A stretch of 37,161 bases of DNA from a virus, in IMG/VR virus record IMGVR_UViG_3300007516_000055, positions 1 to 37,161 of that record, one strand, 5' to 3'. Each line of letters starts with the position of its first letter. Position 1 is the stretch's first letter. The notes below the pieces were generated by a model. It saw nothing but the letters and a program-made list of their open reading frames with translations, had not been told where the DNA came from and did no database searches. Below are positions 1 to 8,184 of this stretch, in pieces. A program made the position numbers and the translations under genes.

Positions 1-24
1 AAAGCCTTTTCAATATCAATGTAA

Positions 25-432
25 TTAGAGGCCACTTCGAAGTTTCCTTACATTGCGCGTCACTATATCTTTCCAACGGGTTGTATTAACTCTAACCATG
101 CCATTCGGGGCCTTACCAGAGTGGCCATCGAATTCAATTCTTGCTGCATAAGGCAAATTATTAGTGAAGACTATGTCTTCCCCAAGTCCGCTACGATTTG
201 TGATTTCCTGGGCTGCGGAGATAGTAGCTTGCCCACTCCCGTCAGTGGCTGTTGTCGTTTCGCTTGTATCTGCATTTAAACTAACGAACCAGTTTCCCCG
301 AAGCGTTCCTTGATCAACAGGAGTAGAAAGAATGATAGCAGCAAACAGGTCAAACGCAGAAACCCGCCGCACCTTAACTAGATTGGCTAAAGCGTTCTGA
401 GTAAATTTTACAGAATCCTTACTAAAGCTCAT
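25..432 (-). CDS. Tail completion / HK97 gp10-like neck protein
   Basis: A 135-residue protein at the downstream end of the leftward head-gene run. The segment around residues 36-50 (STPVDQGTLRGNW) is the typical 'PVDTG.LRGNW' signature of HK97 gp10-like tail-completion proteins, which sit at the head-tail interface. The family is usually 120-170 residues, so the length fits. Its start overlaps the end of the next upstream gene by 4 nt, indicating translational coupling. The 24 bases beyond its stop, to the window edge, are too short to identify the next gene. The role is inferred from motif and gene order; a direct structural assignment was not possible. Confidence 0.7.
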   Translation of the reverse strand: MSFSKDSVKFTQNALANLVKVRRVSAFDLFAAIILSTPVDQGTLRGNWFVSLNADTSETTTATDGSGQATISAAQEITNRSGLGEDIVFTNNLPYAARIEFDGHSGKAPNGMVRVNTTRWKDIVTRNVRKLRSGL

Positions 433-791
433 CGGGTAACGTCCAATAAATAGACAACAACAATTTCAGCGGGCTTGATAGGAACCAGTTTTGAAAGCGG
501 ATACCACTTTGAATCAACCTGTACTTCTTCACCTGTTTCTGGAGCAGCGGTAGCTTTCAAAATAAGAGTTTTCGTTGCTACCCATGTGGCTCCCGCGTCA
601 CCTGCTAGGGCCAATACTGTTTGTTGATCAGCTACTATACCAGTGACTGAGCGTTGTGTGTCTGGTAGCGCACTTAATTCGTCTGCGTCGTATGCTGCAA
701 GGCCCCGAACGGCAAATACTTTTCCAAAACTATCAAGAATTTCATTGACCTCAACTACAAGCCCCTGATAAAAAGAATCTGAAGCAGCCAT
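429..791 (-). CDS. Putative head closure (stopper) / minor structural protein
   Basis: A 120-residue protein between the adaptor-like gene (791-1297) and the gp10-like gene. It starts 'SFYQGLVVEVNEILDSFGK', resembling small head-closure proteins that begin with a short helix ending in 'FG' and continue as a beta barrel. Gene order (adaptor, closure, gp10-like) is what is usual in siphovirus necks, and the gene overlaps both neighbours by 1-4 nt. No catalytic motif or membrane segment is visible. The specific role rests mainly on position, so it could be another small connector protein. Confidence 0.55.
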   Translation of the reverse strand: MAASDSFYQGLVVEVNEILDSFGKVFAVRGLAAYDADELSALPDTQRSVTGIVADQQTVLALAGDAGATWVATKTLILKATAAPETGEEVQVDSKWYPLSKLVPIKPAEIVVVYLLDVTR

Positions 792-1297
792 CAGCTTCTA
801 ATGACCCCGCCTTGCCCTGCCGTGGTGTATTGCTTTGCAAGTTTGTCAGGTAATGGGAACGAAAGAAAACTTGCAGCGGTAGCCATACCCTGATATTCAA
901 CTTCGGTGGTTATTGGGCCAACTACTGTTTTCTTTCGTTTAACATCTTGCGCAGTTCCCGTCGGCGGGATTGGGTATAAAGTACCCGCTACTGATTGCTT
1001 GGCATAACCACAAACCGCTCGCATCCAATCTCCAGGAACCCCTTCGATTAATTTTCCATAACGGTTATATAAATAACTTCTAGGAAATTCTAACGCTTGT
1101 ATTTCTTCAAGTGGGCGACCCTTTAATTTTGGACCCCACCGAGCGTCAGCGTATTCCGTCGCAGTCATTAACGCCGCTTGTTTTGCTGCACTATCAACGG
1201 CCCATGCTGTTCCTAAGTAGTCGTCAGCAAAAGCCTCGCTCACGTATGAGGTGGCAAGTTCTAAACCCGTTCCGTCTTCAACTAGGAAAGCTGGCAT
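791..1297 (-). CDS. Head-tail adaptor-like protein (DnaT-like family)
   Basis: A 168-residue protein. The pattern ATEYADARWGPKLKG ... LEFPRS near residues 46-75, followed by VGPITTEVEYQG near 126-137, is typical of phage proteins often labelled 'DnaT-like ssDNA-binding protein', which in this genomic position act as head-completion adaptors beneath the portal. It is mainly helical in the first half, as expected for such adaptors. It follows the SGNH-domain gene and precedes the closure-like gene. The database name 'DnaT-like' should not be read as a replication role here. Confidence 0.6.
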   Translation of the reverse strand: MPAFLVEDGTGLELATSYVSEAFADDYLGTAWAVDSAAKQAALMTATEYADARWGPKLKGRPLEEIQALEFPRSYLYNRYGKLIEGVPGDWMRAVCGYAKQSVAGTLYPIPPTGTAQDVKRKKTVVGPITTEVEYQGMATAASFLSFPLPDKLAKQYTTAGQGGVIRS

Positions 1298-1298
1298 A

Positions 1299-2897
1299 TT
1301 ATATGACTCTATTTCCTGTGTAGTATTTTATCACAGCAATGTCGGATTCAACTATTGCGCCTGCTACCTGTGCGCCCAAAAGTTTAGTATGTAAGCCTTC
1401 AACTGTTAGCATACCCTTATTCCCGTTTGTTTTGGTGTCCACCAGAGGCACAACAGTATCTTTGATAAGACCTTCCATGTAATCCCTAAAAATTCCAGAG
1501 CTTGATTCAAGTGCGGCATACAAGCCTGGAACTATACACCCCTGACGTTTCGCAGATTCAGTTCTAAGGTATTCATTAAATAGGTCGGTCGCTTCTTGCT
1601 CTGCTTCGAATGTTCCATCACCTTCTAGTATGGATGTCTGTGCGACATCGGTTCCCTTCTGAGGCGTTACTTCTTTCCAAATTAGGTAACGAATCCGCGA
1701 GGACGCATCAAACGCTGAAAATATGGTATCAGCATACCCTTGTAATTCGCTGAAGCGGTCGCCATCTCTTATGTCGTTGATACCCCCACCAACTAGCATC
1801 GAGTCAGCAGTTGGGTTGGCACTAATTTTAGCAGCGATTCCGCTTGCGATAGTAGCAAGCTGACGCCCGCCCAAACTAAAGTCGAATCGGTTAGCAACAG
1901 GCAGCGAAGGAATATAATCAACGAACCCATAATAATCTTCTTGCGGAGCTACATTATCACGGAATAGGTGCAGGCTGTCGCCGTCTTGGATTGCTTTGCT
2001 TAAACCGGAGTCATCATATCCTAAGTGATATAATGCTTGCTCCATGTTCGCAGCAAATCCGTCGAAGTCCATTGCCATATCTGCGACATAAAACAAATTA
2101 AAGGACACGGTTCCCACTGAAGCAGTTGCTGAATTTACTTTGTGAAATCGAAGTTCGTTTGGAAGAACAGCCGAACCGGCAGCATAAGCAGTTATGGGAA
2201 CCGTCGTTGTCAGGTCTTTATATTCACCTGTTAAACCTTGCGCGGTTCCCGTTGCCCTAATTGTAAATACTTTATTGAAAATAGAAGTTCTTGCTATACC
2301 GCTGCCAGGCGGAAACCCTATCGAAGCACTGATATTATATTGGTTTATAGCATTAGCCCAAATTATACTATGAGACTTAGATGCACCTGAGGGATTCACT
2401 GCTGAAAAGATAGTTACATTTTCGGAGGCAGTTGCGGTTAAGTCAGTTATCATTCCGCCAATTTGATACTGCAATCGGTCAGCGTACAAAGCCGATAAGT
2501 TAATATCGAGTGAGGCTGAAACACCAGCCTCAAAAAGAACACCACCTCTTGCAGTAAATACCGGACTACCCGTCGGGGTAATTACCGCACTCCCTTTTAA
2601 ATCGATATACTTATTTGCAGTCGCATCGGTTTTCATTACAAAGCAATGGCGCATATACTGCCAGCGCCCGGCCGCAGATTCGTTGTAGACCATCTGCCAA
2701 GTAATGTCTTTCGTATAACTTGCCGCGGTTGGTATTTTAGCGACGGCTGCATCGGCATCAATTACGGCGGCAGGATCCAAAGGGTCAACAGGGGTTTCAT
2801 CCCCTGCGAGCCTGCCCAATCTGTTTTTTCGGTTGTAATAAAGAGCCGCTTGCATGTTGCTGGGCCAACCGTTTGGATAGCGACTCTTTTCGACCAC
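1299..2897 (-). CDS. SGNH/GDSL hydrolase-like virion protein with LamG-like N-terminal half
   Basis: A 532-residue protein starting with GTG preceded by an AGGGGAA ribosome site. Four SGNH-hydrolase landmarks occur in order: GDSL at 306-309 (nucleophile Ser308), Gly in SLGG near 343, GGGIND at 370-375 (Asn374) and EGLH at 500-503 (His503). Residue 500 is Glu where block V usually has Asp two or three residues before His. Residues about 80-280 look like a beta-rich LamG/concanavalin-type module. SGNH enzymes remove acyl or acetyl esters, often from polysaccharides. Position between capsid-associated genes and neck genes suggests a virion appendage acting on host surface glycans; that role is inference. 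No signal peptide is seen. Confidence 0.6.
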   Translation of the reverse strand: MVEKSRYPNGWPSNMQAALYYNRKNRLGRLAGDETPVDPLDPAAVIDADAAVAKIPTAASYTKDITWQMVYNESAAGRWQYMRHCFVMKTDATANKYIDLKGSAVITPTGSPVFTARGGVLFEAGVSASLDINLSALYADRLQYQIGGMITDLTATASENVTIFSAVNPSGASKSHSIIWANAINQYNISASIGFPPGSGIARTSIFNKVFTIRATGTAQGLTGEYKDLTTTVPITAYAAGSAVLPNELRFHKVNSATASVGTVSFNLFYVADMAMDFDGFAANMEQALYHLGYDDSGLSKAIQDGDSLHLFRDNVAPQEDYYGFVDYIPSLPVANRFDFSLGGRQLATIASGIAAKISANPTADSMLVGGGINDIRDGDRFSELQGYADTIFSAFDASSRIRYLIWKEVTPQKGTDVAQTSILEGDGTFEAEQEATDLFNEYLRTESAKRQGCIVPGLYAALESSSGIFRDYMEGLIKDTVVPLVDTKTNGNKGMLTVEGLHTKLLGAQVAGAIVESDIAVIKYYTGNRVI

Positions 2898-2908
2898 GTC
2901 AGTTCCCC

Positions 2909-3466
2909 TTAATAGCGGTCTTTGGCTGCAACAATAGCCTTCACAGCATTGCCCCGAAGGACTGACTGCTGCTCACGCTGTGCTTGCTGCGAACGCTGGT
3001 ATTCTTTAACGTCCAGACTGTAGTTGCGACGGTTGTCAACCTTTTCAGCTGCAACAATTAAAGCGTCTTTTACTTTCAACGCGATGTTTACCCGCGTTTG
3101 CGCTTCAACTAGCGCAACACGAGCAGCAACAAGTTCAGCTTCAATAGCATCAACCTCACTTACTTCAACCTCACCTGTAAGCAAGTCTTCATTAGCTGCA
3201 TCAACTTCAGAAGCTTCAACTTCGGAGGGTAAATCCAAATCGTCAGCCTCGGGAGCTTCAACAGGGGGTTGAACTTCTTCAACGGGGTTTAATGATTCCG
3301 GATTATTGCGAGTGAAACCTTTCACCGCTTCGGTAACATCGGACCGACTAACAGAACCACCAACAATTTCTTTCATAACATCCAACCGCGGCAGTCCTTC
3401 GGTTGTCCAATGTTCGTCATTAGCAGTGTCAAGCCGTGCCAATGCTTCAATAATTTTGTCTTTCAT
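2909..3466 (-). CDS. Conserved phage protein of the head module, unknown function
   Basis: A 185-residue protein. The first ~50 residues (LDTANDEHWTTEGLPRLDV ... GFTR) resemble a short N-terminal module found in many phage head-region proteins. It is followed by an acidic, Glu/Val/Asp/Ala-rich linker (about 65-110) with repeated 'EVSEVDA'-like units, then a heptad-rich probable coiled coil and a basic, Gln/Arg-rich C-terminus. The composition suggests an elongated virion or assembly protein. It lies just after a transcription terminator and 11 nt before the SGNH gene. I do not recognise a specific function. Confidence 0.6.
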   Translation of the reverse strand: MKDKIIEALARLDTANDEHWTTEGLPRLDVMKEIVGGSVSRSDVTEAVKGFTRNNPESLNPVEEVQPPVEAPEADDLDLPSEVEASEVDAANEDLLTGEVEVSEVDAIEAELVAARVALVEAQTRVNIALKVKDALIVAAEKVDNRRNYSLDVKEYQRSQQAQREQQSVLRGNAVKAIVAAKDRY

Positions 3467-3477
3467 AATAACTACCT

Positions 3478-3505
3478 ATTAAAAACCAGCCCCGAAGGGC
3501 TGGTT
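3478..3505 (-). terminator. Rho-independent terminator
   Basis: On the minus strand a 9-bp perfect stem (AACCAGCCC / GGGCTGGTT) with a TTCG loop is followed by TTTTTAAT. It lies 3 nt after the stop of the 175-residue gene (3508-4035) and before the 185-residue gene, so it would limit leftward read-through from the capsid region into the neck genes. Confidence 0.85.
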
Positions 3506-3507
3506 AT

Positions 3508-4035
3508 TTAGTCATCACCCAACACAATGAACGCCATGTGCAGTGAACCAGTAACCACAAACACGCCGTCTTCGGCGTCAGTAATTACATTGTCATCAAT
3601 CAAGACATTAAAGTTGAGTTCCAAACTTCCATCGGTGTTATCAATGATCAAACCGTGTTCAGTTTGGGTTGAAGCACCACGGGTCAGCGGGGCCAACTTG
3701 TCAGATGCACCAGCATCCAAAGCGGTTGATGCAATGATTGCATCTTCTTGCGCGTCAGCTAAGTCAACATCTGCGTTTGGCGCGTAGCCAATACCGAAAT
3801 CACCGTTCCAATTGTCAATAACATTGGCGTCACTGCCTGCGTCAACTTGTACATAAACAACAGCACCAAGGAACAACAAGTTGCCCTGAGGTAGACCGCT
3901 GATTACCGCTGTTCCTGCATCCACCGCGTCAGCTACGCCAGTGATTGTCAACGTGCTATTAATAGCAATATCTACGCGAACAATTTCTTGGCTGGCTGGG
4001 TCGCCTCGACTTAAAGATCTTTGTAAACCTTTCAT
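3508..4035 (-). CDS. Putative capsid decoration or minor head protein
   Basis: A 175-residue, strongly acidic, beta-rich protein (many Asp, Val, Ile, Thr, Ala; few Lys or Arg) placed directly after the major capsid gene, each followed by its own terminator. The composition and the position next to the capsid gene are what decoration or head-stabilising proteins show, but no family motif was recognised. A strong ribosome site (AGGAGAT) precedes its ATG. It could also be a head-fibre base. The function is inferred from context only. Confidence 0.5.
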   Translation of the reverse strand: MKGLQRSLSRGDPASQEIVRVDIAINSTLTITGVADAVDAGTAVISGLPQGNLLFLGAVVYVQVDAGSDANVIDNWNGDFGIGYAPNADVDLADAQEDAIIASTALDAGASDKLAPLTRGASTQTEHGLIIDNTDGSLELNFNVLIDDNVITDAEDGVFVVTGSLHMAFIVLGDD

Positions 4036-4058
4036 TCTGTATCTCCTAAAGCAATTAA

Positions 4059-4087
4059 TAAAAAAGGGGGGTTAACCCCCCTTTTTT
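4059..4087 (-). terminator. Bidirectional Rho-independent terminator after the capsid gene
   Basis: A perfect palindrome, A6-G6-TTAA-C6-T6, lies immediately after the stop codon of the major capsid gene. Because of its symmetry it can work on both strands. It would make the capsid transcript end here and give stoichiometric control over the 175-residue gene downstream. Confidence 0.9.
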
Positions 4088-4095
4088 AATGGCTA

Positions 4096-5151
4096 TTAAA
4101 ATTCGCGTGTGATAAGACGTGCGATTTTAATTTGCTTCCGCTCAGAGTAGACACGGGCCCATGAGTCTTCATGTGCAAGCATGCCTGAAGTTGCAGCATT
4201 TGACGGACCACCTTTTGAAGCAGTGCCTCCAAAAGCGTGGCCAACAGGATGCAACGCCCACTCAACACGGTTGTAAAGAACGTCAGAACCGCTACCGTTG
4301 CCTGAGTCTGGCTTACGCTGGGTTTCGGTTGGTACTTTAGGAGCACCCATACCCAATAGAACCGCGTTTGAACCGAAGAGCCAAGTGTGGTAAACACCAC
4401 TGGAAGGAGTCGGAACACCATCGTCAACAATAACAACACGGCCCAGGAAGGTCGGAATTGTTATTTCACCGCGCGCGTCAGGGATGAAGTCAATCAAATT
4501 GTTCTTTTGCATACGCGCATAAACAATTGAATGAACACAGACCATTGATAGGTCACCCATACTGTCGCCCATGGTAACAGCAGCGTCAATGAATGCTTCC
4601 GCGCTGAAGTTAGTAACACCGGCTGAGTAAGAAACGCCTGAGACGTCATTTGTCAAGTCACCAATAACGTGCTCTGTAGTAGCCGGAGCATCATCGTTAT
4701 CAGCAAAGACGCCATTCACCGTAGCAACAAACACGGCTTGCAGACGTCGTGCCCAGTAGGTTGACACGCGGTCAGCAATGCTGCTCATTGGATCCGCACC
4801 CGCAAGGGCTGCGGTTAAGTCACCGCTTGACCAGGACTGGTTACGTGACAAACGAACAGCGACTTCAGTTGCAGTTCCCGTCTTTTTCGGAGCAGAGTTT
4901 CCAGTGCCACCTGTGTAGTCGTCATCCGCATCATCAACACCGATATTTTCAGCTTCGTTGTCGAGGTCTTTGAATGAAGGTGCATTAAAGGTGATACCGC
5001 CACCAGCAAGGTCACTGTCAAGTGCGGAAGAACGAACAACAGCACCGGAAGCAATCAAACGTGATTTCTCTTCGGTCATTTGCTGAACATAAGGGTTAAA
5101 GATTTCCGGAACGACAACGTCCGAGATTAATGTGATTGGACCTGTAGCCAT
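4096..5151 (-). CDS. Major capsid protein
   Basis: A 351-residue protein. The N-terminus (SDVVVPEIFNPYVQQMTEE, about residues 9-27) and the later run WARRLQAVFVATVNGVFAD (about 134-152) are typical of the 'Gp13-like' major capsid family of phage coat proteins, HK97-fold by family knowledge. The ribosome site is a perfect AGGAGG eight bases before ATG, fitting high expression, and the gene has its own candidate promoter upstream (5257-5286) and terminator downstream (4059-4087). It follows the scaffold gene, the usual order. Length fits the family (about 330-360). Confidence 0.88.
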   Translation of the reverse strand: MATGPITLISDVVVPEIFNPYVQQMTEEKSRLIASGAVVRSSALDSDLAGGGITFNAPSFKDLDNEAENIGVDDADDDYTGGTGNSAPKKTGTATEVAVRLSRNQSWSSGDLTAALAGADPMSSIADRVSTYWARRLQAVFVATVNGVFADNDDAPATTEHVIGDLTNDVSGVSYSAGVTNFSAEAFIDAAVTMGDSMGDLSMVCVHSIVYARMQKNNLIDFIPDARGEITIPTFLGRVVIVDDGVPTPSSGVYHTWLFGSNAVLLGMGAPKVPTETQRKPDSGNGSGSDVLYNRVEWALHPVGHAFGGTASKGGPSNAATSGMLAHEDSWARVYSERKQIKIARLITREF

Positions 5152-5220
5152 TTTGAGTTCCTCCTAAGGAAAGGCTTGGATTTTACACCGAGCCGCTGCC
5201 CCATAGCCGCGCGCCCAACA

Positions 5221-5255
5221 AAATTAAAAAGCGACATCATCTTTGATGTCGCTTT
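5221..5255 (-). terminator. Hairpin terminator / stable 5' leader hairpin before the capsid gene
   Basis: On the minus strand AAAGCGACATCA and TGATGTCGCTTT form a 12-bp perfect stem with an AAGA loop, followed by TTTAATTTTG. It lies between scaffold and capsid genes. As a terminator it would cut transcripts coming from upstream. Because a candidate promoter's start point falls in or just before the first arm, it could also form part of the capsid mRNA leader. Confidence 0.75.
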
Positions 5256-5256
5256 A

Positions 5257-5286
5257 AGTATAATAGCAACTGATAATAAATTGCAA
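5257..5286 (-). promoter_or_regulatory. Candidate sigma70-type promoter for the major capsid gene
   Basis: Minus-strand -35 TTGCAA and -10 TATACT with an 18-bp spacer, in the gap between scaffold and capsid genes. The -35 belongs to the TTGC(A/G) series seen at several other gene starts in the window. Start of transcription is expected near 5250, about 100 nt before the capsid start codon. Confidence 0.55.
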
Positions 5287-5289
5287 GCG

Positions 5290-6090
5290 TTAACTTGGCT
5301 TTTGTCCACCCACTGTAGTTCCCGCTGATTTTGCCATTTGTTCAGCGCGAGCGCGGTTTTCTTTTATCAATGAACCTTGCTCGGTAAGGTTCCAACCGTC
5401 TTTGCTAAATGGGTTCTTTCCACCCACACCACCGTCACCACCTTTTGCACCAGCTCCCTGAGATTCAGGCCACCAATGAGGTCGACTTGTTTTAACTTCA
5501 CTGAGCCATACAAAGGGGTCAACGCCAGGAGTGACACCAACATTATCCCGCGTAACCACATTACCGGACTCGTCTACCTGAAAAATGTTTTCACCTACCA
5601 ACAAAGCGTCTTCAATTGCAGTGTCCCGGATTTTTGCGGTTCCTGCTGCTTTGCGAATCACATCGTGGATCGTACGCTTCGTTTCCTTAGTCTGATAAGA
5701 AGCAACGGTTCCAGTCAGCTCATCACGTTCGCTTGTCAGCTTTTGGATTTGGCGTTCCAATGGTGATGTCTTTGTTTTAATACGGGTTTCAACAATGGTG
5801 TTAATCTTATCATCGTCAATGTTACCACCGGATGCAGCTTCAAGCTCCGCAATCCGATCAAGTTTAACGTGAATTTCATCAGGGTCGAGGTCACCAAACT
5901 GTGAAAGCTTGTGCTTTGTTTTGCTGTGTTCAACGCGCTCTTTTCTCAGGCCTTCCATTACCTTTGCAATATCATCACCTGTTTTTAATTCACCCGCACC
6001 AATTAAAACAAATTGCCCGTCTTTTTCTTTATACAGGTGGCGGACTTCTGATGGGATACCATCTTCGCTGTCATAGTTTTCTTCGAACAT
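5290..6090 (-). CDS. Scaffolding protein
   Basis: A 266-residue protein lying just before the major capsid gene. It is rich in Lys, Glu and Asp with a long predicted coiled coil (about residues 50-125, LERQIQKLTSERDELTG) and a Gly-rich segment near 205-225, the usual make-up of phage scaffolds; no protease motif is present. I chose the internal ATG (MFEENYDSED) because a GGAG lies eight bases before it, whereas the more upstream ATG at 6117 has no ribosome site. Scaffold function is inferred from composition and position. Confidence 0.75.
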   Translation of the reverse strand: MFEENYDSEDGIPSEVRHLYKEKDGQFVLIGAGELKTGDDIAKVMEGLRKERVEHSKTKHKLSQFGDLDPDEIHVKLDRIAELEAASGGNIDDDKINTIVETRIKTKTSPLERQIQKLTSERDELTGTVASYQTKETKRTIHDVIRKAAGTAKIRDTAIEDALLVGENIFQVDESGNVVTRDNVGVTPGVDPFVWLSEVKTSRPHWWPESQGAGAKGGDGGVGGKNPFSKDGWNLTEQGSLIKENRARAEQMAKSAGTTVGGQKPS

Positions 6091-6128
6091 TGGAATCACT
6101 CCGTTATTGGTCAACATTGACCGTTATA

Positions 6129-8027
6129 TTAATCCGGGACTTCTAATCCCTTTTTTCGTAACTCGTCGAGGGTTAAAACATCCCCGTCCCTCGCTACAAA
6201 TTTATCTAAGCTGACATTACCGTTTCTAAACATGTCCGCTCGGGTAGGGCCAAGCACTTGGTCTTGAAAATCATTGGTCTGTTTTTTCAACCACTCATTA
6301 TAAGTAGTTTGCGCGGGTACTGTACCCACCATTTCGCGACCGCGTCTGCGAGCGAATTCATCATACTTAGTTTTGTGGCCCCTCGGTAGCGAGCCTCGAT
6401 CCTTATGGTTGGCTATTTTAGCCTCATCGGTGTATTCCTGCAATAGTTTCTTTTCAGTTCTTTCATCAAAACCCCTGTCACCAAAGTTATCAGGGTTTAA
6501 ATAAGGTACTCGTAACGACCTACACCTAAAATGAAGGGGCGGAATGGGGCCTTCACCTTGTGGAAAGACCTGTCCATCCAAGCCAGCGCATTCAATAGTT
6601 GTTCTGACGTCAAGTGTTGCCACATACATTTCTTTCTTAATAATATCTGAGTTCGCTTGATAAAGTGCTTGCTTCGCTTCATTTTGAATCCCATTGGTAA
6701 GAGTTAAAATAACGCTTTCAATATCCTTAAATGACTTTCGAACAATCCCGTCACCGTACCCCGCTGCTTGAGTACCGATTGAGGAGCGAGCAATTTGGGA
6801 AGGTGTTAACCCCCGTATGATTCCGGTCTTTGTATGGGTGAGCAATCGCTGAACGTCAGCTTCCTCAGTTCTAGCCAACCACTCTTTTAAAGTACGGCCC
6901 TCGAAAGGTTGGCTGTTGACGATAGCTATTAGCTTTTCCGCAGGTGGTATTGCTAAGCCTAACACAGTGGTCGAAGCGCCCTGAATAATAGTTGCTCCCG
7001 TAGCAGCTTCGGCCACTGCTAATCGTTTCAGCTGCTCGGTAATTTCTGAGCTCGCGTTTTCCCATCCGGGAGCGCGAACCTTCCTTAAAACCTTTTCAAA
7101 GTCACTTTGCCACTTTCTACCCGCTGCACCAGTCAGCGTTCGGTTCCCCTCGGCTTTAGCAACATAGGAAAGGATTTTTTCATAAACCCCTTTTTCAGTT
7201 TTGGCAAGCATAGGGAGCACTTGATTTCTTAACCCGCCCGCATAGCGAAGCAAGTAGGTCTGATGCCTGATATAGCGGTCAAGGATTTCTTCGTTGGTTG
7301 TTAGTGCTGTGACCGCTTTAGGAGTGAGGGTTGCTACTTTAGGAGTGAGGGTTGCTACCATGCTGGACGCTGCACTCGCTCCCCGTAACATAGCAACACG
7401 GGTCACCCTGTCTTCAAGATTGAACTCACCGTACCAATGACGGTTTAGAAAAGCAGGTTTGTATTCCCGGAATTCTTTACTGAACACAAAGCTTCTAAAC
7501 TCAGCTTGCGAAAAACCGTTTGTTCTTCTTATAAACTGGTCACGCAAGGGGCCCACTTCAATTATGTTAGCGAGCGTGGCGTACCCACCGTCAGGGATTG
7601 CACCTTTCCTCAACCATGTATAACTGCCAATATCTATGTTGGCGTGTAACGTAGCGGTCTTGAGCTTATACGATTTGCGGAGCTCAACCGTTAATGCCAT
7701 AAAGCGGTCGGAAAGCTTCTGACCCTGCAAGCTCTTGTCAAGCGCCAGGGCCGTGTGAATTATTGTACCGTCGCTGACGTTAATAATACGCTCAAGGACA
7801 ACGTGTCTATTCTGATCTTTCATAGATACATATAAACGGCTCCCATCTATTTTCGCATTATCGTCTTCGAGGAAATCAAACACAATTTCCCAATTGGAAT
7901 TCTCACCCGATGCAAGTTTGGGTTCGATATCTTTAATAAGCTTTCGGAGTTCTTTTTCAATGGGTTGAAAAGCTTGAGTGCCAAAATCTTCAACCTCATC
8001 CCCGTATATAATTCTAATCACGCTCAT
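6129..8027 (-). CDS. Mu gpF / SPP1 gp7-like head morphogenesis protein with GNAT-like N-terminal domain
   Basis: A 632-residue protein directly after the portal region. Around residues 460-500 it has the Mu F-like minor head signature: TLDVRTTIECAGLDGQVF ... PPLHFRCRS. This family is injected with or lines the portal in other phages. The N-terminal ~170 residues look like a GNAT acetyltransferase fold: TALALDKSLQGQKLSDRF followed by LHANIDIGSYTWLRKG, the pattern 'L..S.QG.GLS' then 'LHANID.G.Y.W...G'. The middle is helical and contains an in-frame duplicated 7-residue unit (VATLTPK). AAGGG precedes the ATG. Enzymatic activity of the GNAT part is untested inference. Confidence 0.8.
   Translation of the reverse strand: MSVIRIIYGDEVEDFGTQAFQPIEKELRKLIKDIEPKLASGENSNWEIVFDFLEDDNAKIDGSRLYVSMKDQNRHVVLERIINVSDGTIIHTALALDKSLQGQKLSDRFMALTVELRKSYKLKTATLHANIDIGSYTWLRKGAIPDGGYATLANIIEVGPLRDQFIRRTNGFSQAEFRSFVFSKEFREYKPAFLNRHWYGEFNLEDRVTRVAMLRGASAASSMVATLTPKVATLTPKAVTALTTNEEILDRYIRHQTYLLRYAGGLRNQVLPMLAKTEKGVYEKILSYVAKAEGNRTLTGAAGRKWQSDFEKVLRKVRAPGWENASSEITEQLKRLAVAEAATGATIIQGASTTVLGLAIPPAEKLIAIVNSQPFEGRTLKEWLARTEEADVQRLLTHTKTGIIRGLTPSQIARSSIGTQAAGYGDGIVRKSFKDIESVILTLTNGIQNEAKQALYQANSDIIKKEMYVATLDVRTTIECAGLDGQVFPQGEGPIPPLHFRCRSLRVPYLNPDNFGDRGFDERTEKKLLQEYTDEAKIANHKDRGSLPRGHKTKYDEFARRRGREMVGTVPAQTTYNEWLKKQTNDFQDQVLGPTRADMFRNGNVSLDKFVARDGDVLTLDELRKKGLEVPD
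7317..7358. repeat. Exact 21-bp tandem duplication inside the head morphogenesis gene
   Basis: The 21-bp unit TTTAGGAGTGAGGGTTGCTAC occurs at 7317-7337 and again, identically, at 7338-7358. It is in frame and duplicates seven residues (VATLTPK) at the junction between the GNAT-like region and the helical middle. The perfect identity suggests a recent slippage event. Confidence 0.95.
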
Positions 8028-8184
8028 CGAAAGCCCTTATCGTTTTCCCTGATGTAATAACGCCTTCAGTGGTTCGGGCACCAGTTGCCTTAATGGCTTT
8101 TAAATAAGCTTTCATTTCTTGCTTGTGGGCAAGGAAAGCTTTCTTCCTTGCCGTACCCTGCAAACGAATTATATCGGTTGTCAC
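8014..8184 (-). CDS. Small protein between portal and head morphogenesis genes
   Basis: A 56-codon reading frame that fills the gap between the portal gene and the Mu F-like gene. The GTG start overlaps the portal stop (TAGTG) and the stop TAG lies inside the start of the Mu F-like gene, so it overlaps both neighbours. The product is basic and mostly helical (begins TTDIIRLQGTARKKAF, ends IRAFDERD). No clear ribosome site is seen beyond coupling to the portal gene. Function unknown; existence supported by the exact fit in an otherwise empty gap. Confidence 0.5.
   Translation of the reverse strand: MTTDIIRLQGTARKKAFLAHKQEMKAYLKAIKATGARTTEGVITSGKTIRAFDERD

Noticed and set aside
1-24. Start of a further leftward gene at the window edge
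   Set aside because: Only TTG codons are visible and the sequence is too short to support a gene call.
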